A stretch of DNA of 64,000 nt from Parasitella parasitica (GCA_025201805.1 MU619250.1:150390-214389); one strand, 5' to 3'. Positions 25,231-37,518 are shown, counted from the stretch's first letter. The notes: a model not told the origin generated them from the letters alone. A program made the numbers and translations.

Positions 25231-25503
25231 ACTTTCAAAAAAAAAAAAAAAAAAATGATGGGTACCCACTGCATTTAGCAATTTAGCTTCGGTTAAAATG
25301 AATACAAAACAGTGCTCTCAGTCCTTGGTAGATTACGTCTAGATCAAAGCTCACCATATCGTCTTTGCGTGAAACTAATGCTCTATACTCACGAATAAAC
25401 ATTACCTCATTTGGGGGCTTTTAGATTGTTTTTTGATGTAACCCGCTATAGTTTATTAGCTTGTCAGCTCTTTCCCATAATATTATTTACTTATTTCAAG
25501 GAC

Positions 25504-25895
25504 ATGAAGGACTACACAGCAGAAGAAATGGAGCAGATACGTTACAAGTTGAATGGTGAATCGCCCATCGATAAGATTAAGAGAAAATCCAGAGAAGAGC
25601 CATTCGTACCAGCAGGTATACAACATCTTTGCTACTGTATCTGAAAGTGGTGCTTATTATGCACCATCAACACAGGCGTCGCGTTAACCTGTTTTGCTCT
25701 TGTTGCAGCGACCGTAGGCATCAAGACTGGAAACAGAGCCTACGCCAACAACATGTTTCGCCTGAGAGGTAACTAACATGAAATATCAGATGTTTGGCGA
25801 TGCTAATTTGAAAACATCAAGTTGCTGCGCAGGGCTTCACTGTGCTGGCAATGGTTGGGGGATCTTTATACTATCAACACGCCCAAAAAAAGTGA
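25504..25895 (+). CDS. RCF1: Respiratory supercomplex factor 1 (HIG1 domain)
   Basis: Three exons (25504-25615, 25676-25768, 25822-25895) give 92 residues. The N-terminal half is charged; EEPFVPAGVALTCFALVAAT starts the HIG1 domain with its first membrane helix. A short loop with GNRAYANNMFRLRVAAQGF leads to the second helix, and the chain ends shortly after it (YYQHAQKK). The (Q/I)-x(3)-R-x-R-x(3)-Q-like element RLRVAAQG fits Rcf1-type HIG1 proteins. Rcf1 stabilises the complex III-IV supercomplex in the inner mitochondrial membrane. The protein is shorter than yeast Rcf1 (159 residues) and closer in size to animal HIGD1. Confidence 0.88.
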
Positions 25896-26047
25896 TATTT
25901 TATTCAAAAGTAATGCTGGTTATCTTGCACAGGCAATCTCCATTCATTCAGACAATGTCGCTTTACTTGTTCTTGGTCGTACAAGGGTACGAGTTGGCTA
26001 TTGAAACGAATAAATAACGCGAAAATAGCCATTTTGGCTAACAAAAC

Positions 26048-27628
26048 TTACGGATTTTTAATGAGCTGGTCCATTTGCTCCAATGCTTCAGTCTGCTTCA
26101 TAGCAAATCTAATGTTTCGCATCTTGACATAGTCAATGAAATCTTCATCTTTTTCTAAACACTGACGAGAAACGATCTTGATTGCTGTGGTGGTTGTGTC
26201 AATAGCTTTCATCAATACGTGCACAAGCTGCGTCGGTTTTTCGTGTATCAGCCCTTTGCACACGATATATCGTTCCGCATTCGCTGGACGACTGCTCAAC
26301 GGCTTTGTGATGCAAATTTCGTCGAATAGCTGATAGAGTAACCAAACAAGTCCGGCTGTACTCTCGCTCAGAATGTCAAAGAATTTGCACACAAAATGGC
26401 CGCCCTGCTTCAAGCAAGTGAGCATTGTCACAATTTCACACAACAGCAAGCGCTGAGCTGACAATTCTTGCTGTGCCTCATTTCCTGAGAAGTCGAATCC
26501 TCCATCTGCCACTGCTAAATCAACGCCCTTGGCCTTTGTTTCTTTCAGCACGGTAGCTTCAAACTGCCTAATGTTATCTGGCTTGTATATATCGCCCGTT
26601 CCGTCTGCTCCGTCAATCTGGGTCAAGCTATGGCGAGGGATGTCAGCCCTAAATTTCTCCGCATGCCAGTTCACCTCGTCAGAGCCTTTCAAAGTGATGC
26701 CAAATCCATGAGCACTTTCTCCCCAGCTGTAGACTCGCCATAACAGATACTCTGAAAACCCACCTGGCCCTCCACAGATATCTGCAAACGTAAATTCCTG
26801 CTGCCCATTGTTTGTTGCGACTAATCCGAATGTGGCATCCAATGCAGCTAATTTGGTTGCGGCTCTATTCATGAAAATGGCATTGCCCACTCTTTCGAAG
26901 GGATTGCTCTTGGATCTTGCTTCAGTTCGTTGCTCGTAAGGAATATCACGAATATTTTCCTGTGCAATGTGTTTTAGTCTGTTTATTCTTTATCGCTTTT
27001 TTTTTTAATACCCTTAATAGATTCACTTTGTCAACAAGCGCCTTGGAGCTCAAAAAGTCGTAATCTGATTCTGTCGTACATGCTGAGCATTCAATCGTAT
27101 TTACAAGGTCTGTTAATGAAAGGCGCTTTTCACATTTCAAAAAATCAGTGCTGGTGCGTAACTCTAATGGTTTTGGCTTGGGCGCTGGTGGTGGTGGTGC
27201 ATGATGTCTTTGTTGCTGTTGATCTGCGTAGGGTTGTCTTTGTCGCTGATGTTGTTGCGGATCAGAGGAATAACGTTGTTGCTGTTCATGGTATCTTTGG
27301 TCGGGATATTGCTGCTGGTATCTTTGGTCGTCATTCTCTTGATGATGATTTTGATACCTTCTATTATCGCGAGCCTGTCCATAAGGAGAATGTCTTTGCT
27401 GCTGCTGATGCTGCTGATGCTGACTACGCTGCATAGCAGGATTAAGCCTTGAAAGGTCATTTCCTTGACGAGGGTTTCTGGGGCGATCGCGTACTGACGG
27501 TGGACGAATTCCAGACCTGACTTGAGTTGTTCGATATTCAGGGTCGTTATCTTTCGTTGCAAGACTTGTTGTTAATAAATTGTGCAAGTTAGCAATGTAA
27601 TGTACATACCAGAATAAAGGTCGCTCAT
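26048..27628 (-). CDS. Cap-specific mRNA 2'-O-methyltransferase 1 (CMTR1-type, FtsJ/RFM fold)
   Basis: Three exons (27628-27610, 27550-27012, 26959-26048) give 489 residues. The first 150 or so residues are disordered and rich in glutamine, arginine and proline. The RFM methyltransferase domain shows the K-D-K-E tetrad: lysine in MNRAATKLA, aspartate in LAVADGGFDFSG, lysine in FVCKFFDIL and glutamate in RPANAERYIVCKG. The S-adenosylmethionine loop is DICGGPGGFSEYLLWR. The family methylates the first transcribed nucleotide of capped mRNA in the nucleus. The WW domain and guanylyltransferase-like domain of animal CMTR1 are not seen. Most yeasts lack this enzyme, so its presence fits an early-diverging fungus. 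Confidence 0.9.
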
Positions 27629-28640
27629 CTTACATTAATCAGAAAAGAGCTTTGGAAAGTTTGTTTTGACTTTTGCTAAGTTGGTAGCGAGTCACCTAAC
27701 GTCGTCAGATGGAGCTTCCATGGTGGAAGCTGTGTTCCAACCATCACTCTCTCGATGTTCGTGCTAATACCAGAATATCTCGCACTTTCGACTAATAATT
27801 GGGCAATAGGTTGCAGCACTTTTATGATTCTCTAAAATTTATTTGGCTAATTTGTGGAAAATGTAAACTACAATCACTACAACGTTAGAAAGCACAATGG
27901 GATTGTATTTTCAAAAGAAATGCTAACGTTAAGGCTTTCAGATTATACATATCAATTGATTTTGTTATTATTTATTCGTCAGAACTTTATTTATTTGGTA
28001 TGATTCGCATTTCAGTCATAAAACTCAAAGGCTGCAGACATTTGGATGTCTACACATTCAGCTAGAGTATCAAGTGAAGTGAATGATCAAAATAACCATA
28101 TAACGAGCTCTATACAGTCAAAGCATATTGCCGGTGAGAAATTGATGGGAACAACCATAATTCTATTCTAAATGATTGATGTGATTAACAAATCGCAACC
28201 TTGTTTATACAAACAAGCTTAAATGTTGTAAACCGGTCAGCAAAGATATCCAGATGCGAAAAGTCAGAAATCAGAAACATTTAACAAACGTATTTCCTCT
28301 GCAATAGTTCTTGGCCAAAATTATTGGATAACGTCTGCAAGATGCAAGGAATGGTTTAGTTATGTTGGCTCCATTGTAGTGATTGCACGCTTACTTACTA
28401 TATTTAGTGGCATAGAGCTACTAAACTATCAAACAATGGTAACTATACTCTTTTGCGTGCCATTAATGTATACTACTGTAACCAAAGAGCTCTTTGTATC
28501 ATCACTTGCAATATTTTTGGATCATTATCTTGTTATATATAACAATATAAACGCATTTCTCATGATCAGTCAGCCCCTTCAATATATAAATGAATAAGTT
28601 GTCTTTTTACATTAACACTACTTTATCCTCTCAACTCATC
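27629..28640. other. Intergenic region with F-box gene promoter
   Basis: No gene supported. A TATATAAAT sequence at about 28583-28591 lies some 50 bp upstream of the chosen F-box start and overlaps an earlier in-frame ATG at 28590. Confidence 0.45.
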
Positions 28641-29750
28641 ATGTCAACCAAAAATTCATCAGGAACCCTTCAGACAGATGAAATACTCTGCAAGATACCA
28701 GCAGAGATTTTGATGATGGTATTTTATAGCAACCTTGATAGTAAACAATTGGGCGAATGCAAGCGTGTATGTAAAAAATGGTATTCCACAGCTGAGGATG
28801 CCATGTTCAGAATAGTTAAACTAGATTCAACTGAGCAATTTGGACTATTTCAAAAGGCTTTCGTTAGCGCAGATAGAAAACCTTTTGTCGAGAAATTTAC
28901 AATCGGCAAAAGCTTGATCAAGCTGCAGTATGATGTCGATTTTTTGAAAGTCTACAATGAAGTAATGGACCAGGTTTTCACTCCAAATTTGACAAGTCTC
29001 GTAGGACACTTTATAAATGAAGATCTATATGAGGTGTTACTCAGAAATGTTGAAGATCCTAACCTCCAGTTTACAAAGTTGAGATGCATTCCACGTTCTA
29101 TTTCACCTTTTTCACTAGAAAAGTACTACGAGCTTGCTCTCAAACTTAGTGGCACTTTGGAGGAAGTCTTTATATCATCAAATGACGATGCTAACTTCAG
29201 TTCAATCAAAAGTTTTGGTGAATTCAAAAACCTGAAAACAACATGTGTTGGAGGATATTTAACTGAGCACAGCTTGACCAATTTGAATGATCAACTGGAT
29301 ACGCATGATGGATTCAAAACATTGGAGTTCTCCACCTTTGGTGTGGCTCCTGATGAAGAAGAATATGACATCAAAAACTGGTTTAGTAGAAACCCTCATT
29401 ATAAAACGGTATCGTCTTTGAATCTTTTGAAAATTGAGGAGTATTCTGATTGCTCTGCTTGTCTTGAATACTCGTTGACAAAGTTTAAGAAAATCGACAA
29501 GGCTAAAATTGAAATGAAAAATTTTGCTTACCTGGATAACGCTGACCTAATCCTGAGAAAACATACTGCCGTGCTTGATATGCTGAGAGTAATTCCAAAA
29601 TACGAGTTTACTTTTCTAAACCATACAAGATACAAAGATCTCAAGGAAAAACTTATTGCGTATGTTTGTTCAGACAAAAATTCTGTCATGCATACTATCG
29701 ACTCCCCTGAACTCTTCAAAACTACAATTATAGTTGATAAGAAATACTAG
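28641..29750 (+). CDS. F-box protein
   Basis: A single exon codes for about 369 residues. I chose the ATG at 28641 because the in-frame ATG at 28590 overlaps a TATA-like box. Residues about 14-50 form an F-box (KIPAEILMMVFYSNLD, then QLGECKRVCKKWYSTAED), which would bind Skp1 in an SCF ubiquitin ligase. The rest is a set of weak leucine-rich, helix-strand units (LTSLVGHF, LKTTCVGGYLT, FKTLEFSTFG) that could form a solenoid for substrate binding. Large families of such single-exon F-box genes are typical of Mucorales. The substrate is unknown. Confidence 0.8.
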   Translation: MSTKNSSGTLQTDEILCKIPAEILMMVFYSNLDSKQLGECKRVCKKWYSTAEDAMFRIVKLDSTEQFGLFQKAFVSADRKPFVEKFTIGKSLIKLQYDVDFLKVYNEVMDQVFTPNLTSLVGHFINEDLYEVLLRNVEDPNLQFTKLRCIPRSISPFSLEKYYELALKLSGTLEEVFISSNDDANFSSIKSFGEFKNLKTTCVGGYLTEHSLTNLNDQLDTHDGFKTLEFSTFGVAPDEEEYDIKNWFSRNPHYKTVSSLNLLKIEEYSDCSACLEYSLTKFKKIDKAKIEMKNFAYLDNADLILRKHTAVLDMLRVIPKYEFTFLNHTRYKDLKEKLIAYVCSDKNSVMHTIDSPELFKTTIIVDKKY

Positions 29751-30789
29751 TATTACGCTTTACCCTATGTCACCATGCATTTTTTTTTCTTTTAGCTCCA
29801 TGACAAACAAGAACATGGCTTTCCCCCCCCCCAAAAAAAAATTAAAAGGTTTATCCCAACAAACATAGACACAGGTCTCTCAATTTTTATAGTTGAAGTA
29901 GTTCAACCATGTTTATAATTGTAATCCGTTCCTTAAATTGTTGCTACTTGAAAAGAATCTTGGTTTTTGTCAAGTAAGCGTAAAAATGACCTACAGCAAT
30001 CACCCAAAAATTTTGTTATTAGCGCCACAAAGAGGATTAGTAACTTTTTTGGATAATGTACTCTTGAAAACGCATTAAATTGTGATTGTATCGTGTAAGA
30101 GCTATGACAGCTGCCGTTTTACATCTCAACACTACGAATACAGAACAATCAAGCACGAAATCACCAGGAAACGCAACGATTAAGAAAATCTGAAAATGTT
30201 AGCTTTTCCTGCTATCCTATTCTTGACATCATATACACAGATATCAATATATATAACGTGATATATGCTATGGGGTTATAGAATATTGTTGATAGTTGAT
30301 TGTTCATCACATCTCATTAAATTAAGGTGGTAAAATTAGTTTTAATGAATCTCTCTATACAGTCTATAGACTCTTGCTTCTGACATGCTTTTATAATAGG
30401 TCTACGCATTTTAGTCAAAATCAACCTTTGGATTTCGAGCAAATTGTCGTATATTAGTTCTGACACTCAACTTCAAAACAATATCATATGTCAAATTGAA
30501 TAAACCTCATCTTTTAACTGATACGTATAATTGCCTTATTGGATTTACAATTATCACGACAATAGCATCAGCACTTCATCCTAATGTCAGTTGCTCACAG
30601 ACTTTGTGTGTAACCATTTTAATTAGTATATAAATATCAATTGTATCTTAAAATAATAAAGGTATCTTTTATCTCATATATAACATTTTACATACTTCCT
30701 TATAAATCTACTCTAAAACATATTTATCTGCACACGACACTAATTGAATCAATTTTACAAACAACAACTAAAAAAAAGAAAAATTTAAG
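29751..30789. other. Intergenic AT-rich DNA
   Basis: No gene or repeat recognised. A poly-C/poly-A tract lies at about 29823-29840. The stretch from 30769 down to 30781 supplies the pol III termination run for the tRNA gene. Confidence 0.45.
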
Positions 30790-30862
30790 CGATGACGATG
30801 GGACTCGAACCCACAACCTCCAGATTCGAAGTCTGACGCGTTATCCATTACGCTACGCCACC
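30790..30862 (-). tRNA. tRNA-Arg (anticodon TCG)
   Basis: The reverse strand folds as a 73-nt cloverleaf without an intron. The acceptor strands GGTGGCG and CGTCATC pair with two G-T wobbles. The anticodon arm is TCAGA, loop CTTCGAA, TCTGG, which puts TCG in the anticodon position (CGA codons). The A box (TAGCGTAATGG) and B box (GGTTCGAGTCC) promoter elements are intact. Runs of T follow the 3' end on the reverse strand. Confidence 0.95.
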
Positions 30863-31340
30863 TGCCTATGCAGATTCTAAAAACTGTATTATTTAATAAA
30901 TAAAATACAGTGTGAAAAATCACGTGATACTTTGTAGAAGATTACAGTTTATATATTTTCGACTAATTTCACCAGCTATTTTTTCTGATGAAAATACATT
31001 AGATGGCAGCTACAAGCTCTATAAAGTCATTGAGTGTGTCATTGAGCATTTAATTGGTTGAAGGGGACAAATTACGTGAAAATTAGGTGCATTGGTGATG
31101 GTGTCTACAAAATGTAATACCCCATTTATCGTGCTTTTTATAATGTCCTATGGCGATAACGCTTGTGCGGGAAAACGCAAGTGCAAAAGCTATCTGATGA
31201 GAAAATGAAGGCAAAAATGAAAAAAAATCATTCAATAGCATTACTTTGCGAATTTTTTTGCTTGGTAATGTCTCGTATTGCAGATACTCACAAATTTAAC
31301 TTTAATAGTGTAAAAAAAAGCAATGCAAAAAATGCATGTT
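30863..31340. other. Intergenic DNA
   Basis: Nothing recognised apart from the tRNA 5' flank and the 3' flank of the ubiquitin ligase gene. Confidence 0.4.
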
Positions 31341-32784
31341 TCAAGATCGGAAAACATGCACCAACTTCAAAATAGGTTCACGACAGATTGGACATTCGTT
31401 CTTTGATTCGATCAACTGTATAGCAAAAAGAAAAAAAAAACCAAGATTAATCATCTCTTTCCCTACATATACTATGAAAAACTCACCTTTTTAGCACATT
31501 CCATACAAGTTACCATATGCCCACAGTCTAGAAACACACAATTTTGCTGAGCATCCATACAGATTCTACACATAGTATCCTCGTTTCCTGATGTACCACT
31601 AGTGCCACTATCACTACCATCATTATTGGCGTGTTCAGTCTTATATGAATCGACCAGCCTAATCACAAGCTTGACAAGTTCTGATTTTTCAATGACATGA
31701 GATTGCTCCACATAATTTGCTTTCAAGATCGATTTCAACGTTCGTACAGATAATGATGCAGGATCAATTTTGGCTTTTACCATATCATGGAGCGATAAAA
31801 GATTCTCACTATTAGGTATTGGCGGTGATGATGGTTGAGGAGGGTTGTAATGTCGTCCCTCTCTTTGCCGCTGTTGCTCCTGCTGTCGCATATACTGTTC
31901 TCTTTGCCTTTGATGTTGCTGTTCCCGTTCCCGTTGCTGTTGCTGTTGTTGTTGTTGTTGTTGTCGCATATACTGCTCCCTTTGTTGCCTCTGTGTTCTT
32001 TGCTGTGTCTGCTGTTGCATTCGTCTATTCTGCTCCTGCCTTTGTCTTTGTTCCTGCAAAATACGTCTAGACTCTTGTTCCCTTCTTTGTTGCTCATTGT
32101 ATGATGTGTTATTATTAGATTCTTGGCAATTTGAATTCGGGGTAAACAGTTCCTGCATCATGTTGGAAAATGAAAAGCTTTTTTTATCATTATCAGCTAA
32201 TTCACTTGTCGGTATTGCTTTTTTTTGACGATTTCTTCTATAGTGTTGTTCATTGTCATTGGATATAGGCCTTGTATTGAAGATAATACTAACTAAGTCG
32301 CTTTTTTCCAACGCCATTTTCGAGGGTAGTTGATAGGAAGCAATGTATTCTTTCAACTCTTTTAGAGATAATTCTGATAGTCTTTCAGATCCCATATTTT
32401 GCATTTGTATCAGCCTCTCGCAAGTGTCACAGCATCTCACAGGACTTGATCAAAGGATTAGTCGATTGTTTTTTTTGACACGGAAGGAGAGAAAGAAACA
32501 CTTACTTGTCATAGCCAAATTTTTTGAGTGCATTCTTGTGATCTGAACAACTAGAGCACACAACATTACCTTAAAATGACAATTAGTACATGATGGTCTG
32601 TTGTTTTTTCCATGTAACATGTACCTACCGCAGTTTCGACAGTGATATTTTTGTTTGAATAAGCTGAATTCGTCTCCACATTCGTAACAATGTTTAGTTG
32701 AATTAAAAGACTTTAGTTTTGGGACCACAAAAACACCTCCCGGGCCAAATGTATTTGCGTTTGTTTGCGACAGTGTGAATGGAT
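31341..32784 (-). CDS. FYVE-type zinc finger and RING E3 ubiquitin ligase (RNF34/rififylin-like)
   Basis: Supported exons are 32784-32629, 32569-32506, 32444-31487 and 31415-31341, about 417 residues. The first exon is not settled; an ATG at 32895 joined by a weak GTCACA donor is possible. The FYVE-like finger reads KHCYECGDEFSLFKQKYHCR, then NCGNVVCSSCS and RCCDTCERL. Two helical SAP/saposin-like segments follow (LSLKELKEYIASYQLPSK and LSVRTLKSILKANYVEQS), separated by a long glutamine/arginine run. The C-terminal RING (CRICMDAQQNCVFLDCGHM, CMEC, CPICRE) is complete only after the last splice. This domain order is that of rififylin and RNF34, which ubiquitinate substrates at endosomal membranes. 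Confidence 0.85.
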
Positions 32785-33349
32785 CTAAAGAAACAAAATT
32801 CGGAAAAAGTGGTATAAGAAGCGAGAAAACTGAATCAGTCTTTTGAGCAAGATACAATCATCTATTATATTAGTAATGTGACCGCCCAATACCATAAGAC
32901 CTCGTCTTGTGCACCTTGAGCTTCGGGGCTGCTTCTCAATTATGAAACTATTCGCAACAGCTTCACAACAATACTTATAACAGCATATCTTTCAGCTGTT
33001 CTAAAAAAAATTTGGATTAAACAGACTATAAAAGGCCACAAATTTTTTTTAAAGCGAAAACAGCCAACTAAGCAGTATTCGAAACATCAAATGCAATTAA
33101 TGTATCAAGGTTCATAGTTTAGTCGTGTATAATACAAGTTACCACAGGTAAATTTCTATTCATATGATGGTAGCAATGATTAAAAAAAGGTTATGGCCCT
33201 TGCTTTGTATATGAGATTGGGCGATACAATATTATTCATATATACTTTTGAGTAGTCTCTTTCGCATGTATAACGTTAATACCAATTGATATACCTCATA
33301 ATTCTTATTACTGCATATTGTTTGATAATTTTCAGCTGCATCATATTGT
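32785..33349. other. Intergenic DNA
   Basis: The 5' end of the ubiquitin ligase gene probably lies within the first 120 bp. Nothing else recognised. Confidence 0.4.
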
Positions 33350-34311
33350 TCACCATTCTAACAAGGATTGGCAAACATTTGACCTTGATCTAACTTGAAA
33401 TTTCCCTCTAACAAGGTCCCCAGTAACTTTGTTGTCTTCCAGACTATTTACTAATATATCTTTACAGTAACAGGGTTTCACTCTACCATACCAGATGGCA
33501 CGATGGCCATTTAAAGTATAGATAACTAAATTACCAGCAAATGCGTGCCCTAGAATCTTTACTCAATCAGTATATATTAAATCCATAATACTATATCTAA
33601 TAAAAACCTCCTAAATGGCTAACAAGGGCAATCTTAGTTGTTCTTTCATCTTTATCTGCACTCAGTGATGCTTGTTCAAGTGCTTTCTGCAATAAGGACC
33701 CAACAGTTCCACAACGACGATCTTTGTTGGCATGGCCACAAACCAAGATTAAGTTTGTATAGGGACAAGAATAAACGAAAAAGCCTAGTGATATGGCTTT
33801 CCGTAGATGTAATACAACAAGGCATCAACTCTTCTAGGGGTTATGTTTGATACAATGATATTATCTGGTAAAAGCAGAACGTCTGTGCCGGATGATGTCG
33901 AATGTACAGAAGGTAACGAACAATTTTTTACAATCACACGTTGGGTTCCTTCTCCGTCTTTCGCTTCTACATTGTTGCATCCAACAGGGTGATACCTATT
34001 CTCAAATGATCTCTGATCAAGTTTTTTTCTTTTTCGTAAAGCGTCAATAAATGCTCGTGCTAGCCCTTCATCTTCGATATGAGCAGGCCAGTCAGTTTTA
34101 CCTGTCATAATAGCAATATGAATAGCATAAGGAGACACAGTACTTTTTAATGGTTTTGTTGTGTCAATCTTTATATTGAAAGGTATCAAAGGATGTGAGC
34201 AAGGCTTATCACATTCTTTGAATTCAATGGGTATAATTGGATTTAATTCTTGGATATCGAGAGGCGAGAAGACGAATACAAATTACTTAGGCAGTCGACA
34301 AGCCATTTCAT
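33350..34311 (-). CDS. Apd1/Aim32-type thioredoxin-like [2Fe-2S] protein, frameshifted
   Basis: Exons 34311-34287, 34248-33608 and 33549-33350 cover a complete family member of about 288 residues. ECDKPCSHP, MTGKTDWPAHIEDEGLA and LLPDNIIVSNITP form the N-terminal half. LILVCGHANKDRRCGTVG and, across the last splice, SHLGGHAFAGN with YGRVKPCYC form the C-terminal thioredoxin-like half. Its cysteines and the two histidines of HLGGH are the expected iron-sulphur ligands. The two halves are in different frames: the first ends in a stop at 33785 just after YYIYGKP, and the second resumes one base out of step, as if one base were lost near 33791-33796. This is either a recent mutation or a sequence error. 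The family is also called sucrase/ferredoxin-like. Confidence 0.75.
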
Positions 34312-34484
34312 TTCAGCTAGACATTTATAATATATCAAAGAGAGAGAGAGAGAGAAGTACGATCATGTAATGCCTCAGTCTTTCCAGTATTTTATTGAGT
34401 AAAATCATATGTAATCAGATCTGGTTTTGAAGCTCCGGATGCTATACTTTCTGATATCACCATGGCAACAGGAGACCAGATCAT

Positions 34485-34909
34485 TCAACAACGTTTGCAT
34501 AGATCACAAAATGTAGCAAGCTCAATATCCCTAGTTGATAAACCACTACAATCATGTGTAGATAATGTGATTTCGACTCTGTTGTAAACCTACGAAAACA
34601 CTAATTAGTTTCGCTGTAAAAAAATTATTTGCAATCATTTTATTGATTTACATTGAACCATTCAGGATGGTGAGCAAGCGCATCTGCCTTCAATGCAACA
34701 CGTGTCATAAAACCAAAGGCTTCGTTAAAATCTTGAAATGAATACTTTTTAATGATGGCATCTCTGTTTTCTACCATGGCCCAGCCGGAGGAAAGCAATG
34801 GAGAAAGAAGCTGATCGCGTTGAGCCTGAGTAAGTGTTGATACAGACATTTTTGAAGAATTATAGAAGAGAAAAGGGTTTGCCAACGCTCGTTTCAAGCC
34901 TAGAAGCAT
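34485..34909 (-). CDS. Pterin-4a-carbinolamine dehydratase
   Basis: Two exons (34909-34652, 34589-34485) give 120 residues, or 100 from the second methionine at 34849. The longer start adds [20 protein letters not shown], which could act as a mitochondrial leader. The catalytic motif is [20 protein letters not shown], where HHPEW provides the active-site histidines, and [15 protein letters not shown] is the conserved end. The enzyme dehydrates 4a-hydroxy-tetrahydropterin and so recycles tetrahydrobiopterin for aromatic amino acid hydroxylases. Size and motifs fit the family. Confidence 0.92.
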
Positions 34910-35289
34910 TTTTTATGTTAAGATCTAGTTTCCCACGGTGTTGGTGAAAAGAGATTGACATGCCTGAAAAGCTATTAAATCACCCAAATGCCCGGCATTC
35001 AAATTTTATAGTGATATTGATGTCGGCTACTTTTTCACAGTAGCTTATATAAAGAAAAACCACACAAAAGAATGTGAAGTGTCAAACTGTTTTTTTTCAT
35101 GTACCGAGCTTTCTGTACGTCTATAAGTGCTCTTATCGATGACCCAATATATAGACCAGAATGACCCAGAATCAAATGCAAGGTGCTTTTTCCACTTTGG
35201 GTGACTCGGTAAAAACTGCTTCAAGTACGATTAGCAAACGTTCATCTTTTTTTTTATCTGAAAACCTTTGTTGAGAGCCAATAATTAAA
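34910..35289. promoter_or_regulatory. Divergent promoter between PCD and cyclophilin H
   Basis: 380 bp separate two divergent starts. A plus-strand TATATAAAG occurs at about 35047-35055; whether it serves cyclophilin H is unclear, as it is about 240 bp from that start codon. Confidence 0.35.
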
Positions 35290-36135
35290 ATGGATAAAAA
35301 GAGTAAGTATACTTTAGAGTCGATGAAATTGATGCTAATGCGGTAGTAAATTAGAATCTCAAGTTGAAAGACCCATTGTTTTCTTTGACGTTTCGATTGG
35401 TGATGTCCCTGTTGGGCGTATGAAGATGGAGCTTTTTTCTGATATCGTTCCCAAAACAGCAGAAAACTTTAGGTAAAGGCAATCTAATGATTTAAGCTTT
35501 TTTCTTCTTTCACTAATATAACTACCGATACGCGTTTATTTTGTGCTAACAGACAGTTATGTACAGGCGAATACAAGTAAATTCAACCTTGACATTTAGC
35601 ATTTGCGCTCGACCATTACAACTAACAAAATACACAGGAAAAATAACCAACCACAAGGATTTAAAAACTGCTTATTCCACAGGTAACTGGTAGAGCAATT
35701 AACCTCATATATCTCTACTTACGGTATACCGAATATGTAGAGTAATCAAGGATTTCATGGTACAAGGTGGAGACTTTTTAAAGGGCGATGGCACTGGATC
35801 AATGAGCATATATGGCGATAAGTTTGAAGATGAAAACTTTGTAGAAAAGCATAGCGGCCCAGGATTATTATCTATGGCTAACTCGGGAAAAAATACAAAC
35901 GGCTGTCAGTTTTTTATTACTTGCGATGCATGCGACTTTTTGGACGGAAAACATGTTGTATTCGGACGTCTTGTGGAGGGTCTTTTAACTCTTCGTAAGA
36001 TTGAAAATGTATCAATTGGACCCAATAACCGCCCCAAATTGCCTGTCAAGATCACTGGTAAGCTTACTTTGATAATAATGCTTAATAATTTTATTCAATT
36101 TTGTTTTTATTTATTTAGAATGTGGACAGATGTAG
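35290..36135 (+). CDS. Cyclophilin H-type spliceosomal peptidyl-prolyl isomerase
   Basis: Six exons (35290-35302, 35355-35472, 35553-35576, 35638-35682, 35741-36057, 36119-36135) give 177 residues. [35 protein letters not shown] and [14 protein letters not shown] are cyclophilin core motifs. The ending, [20 protein letters not shown] then ECGQM, is that of cyclophilin H (USA-CyP), which binds Prp4/Prp3 in the U4/U6.U5 tri-sn[15 protein letters not shown] has phenylalanine-leucine at the usual tryptophan region. The last exon codes for only five residues. A cyclophilin A gene lies 10 kb to the left; the two are not recent duplicates. Confidence 0.92.
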
Positions 36136-36188
36136 AAACAAGGATTAAAATGTGTAGGAATATAAAAATAGCGTATAATTAGAAAAAG

Positions 36189-37480
36189 TTACATCCCTGG
36201 AGGATGTTGTCCATTTTGTTGCTGCTGCTGCTGCTGCTGTTGTTGTTGTTGTTGTCTTGCTAAAAACAATCTTTGCTGTAAATCTCTAACTGCATTCGGT
36301 TGTAAATTCATATTCGCGAGATTGGCCATGTTTATATTGTTCATTCCAAGCATGTTGTTTGCATTCATGTTATTCATGTTGTTACTACCGAGGTTGATAT
36401 TAGATAGTAATAAGCTATTGGCATTGAGTCCTACGTCAGAAACTTGTTAGTATAAGCTGAATACATTCACAAACTTAACTTCACAAACCATTCATATTCT
36501 GCTGACCTGAAGTTTGCTGTCCCTGATTTTGCGGTTGTTGACCCTGCTGGTTTTGCTGCTGAGCTGTCTGCTGTCCACCAGAGGCAGGGCTGCCCATTCC
36601 TGCGCCATTCATCATTTGCTGTTGTCTAAGGGTATTTTGTAAATGTTGTACACTGGGGTTGTTTGTGGCACTCAATAAGCTTAGATTTGCTGTATTTTGC
36701 AGATTTGCCAGCATGGCTGGGTTGATGTTACTGCCGGAGACAGCCGCTGATGAGCCAGGTGCCATACTTTGAGGAATAGCTCCTGGTGGCATACCATTAG
36801 GGGGGACAGTAGTGCCCCCACCTGCGTTCAAGTCTGGAAGAGGTACTCTTGTAAACACAATTCCAATCAGTTTACCACCCGTATGAGTTAATACGACGCC
36901 ATGAGGCGGTTCTGACCCACCACCTGGTTGAGTGGCACCAAGATTAAACACAACGGTTGCAATCTAATGTAGTATTTTTTTTTCTTAGCGTTTTCCTTCC
37001 CTTAAATATACAGCTCAATATAATTGCTTACATATTTCTTTTGCTCTAGATTTCTGACCAACAATGTAAAATTGGTCTGGTCTTGCTGGCTACTGGTATT
37101 CAGTGGTCTAAACTGACAAAAAGGCAGCTTATTCTCTATAGCTTGTCTTTGTAGAATTTGTGCTCTCGATAAAGGCGATCGTCCTGCAATCTGAATTCGT
37201 GTTGGCCATATATCGGGTCGACTAAAATAGTTAGGGACATTAAAAAATCAAAAAAGTCAAGTATCAGAAAACTAACACTTACTATTCATCTAAGCTAACA
37301 CTGTTACCCTTTAAAGTTATCGCAAATGCACCACAATGGCAGCTAAATTCCTGCAATTGGCCTTCTGGAGTTTTTATATGCCACACGATTTGACCAGTCC
37401 ATATAGGCTGAGTAGGAACAACGCCTTGCTGGCCAGATTGATCTTGCAATTGTTGTTGATTCAATGTGCCACTTTGCTGT

Positions 37481-37518
<38 letters not shown>

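Noticed and set aside
31819-32104. Overlapping plus-strand hydrophobic frames
   Set aside because: Antisense shadows of the glutamine/arginine-rich linker in the FYVE-RING ligase.
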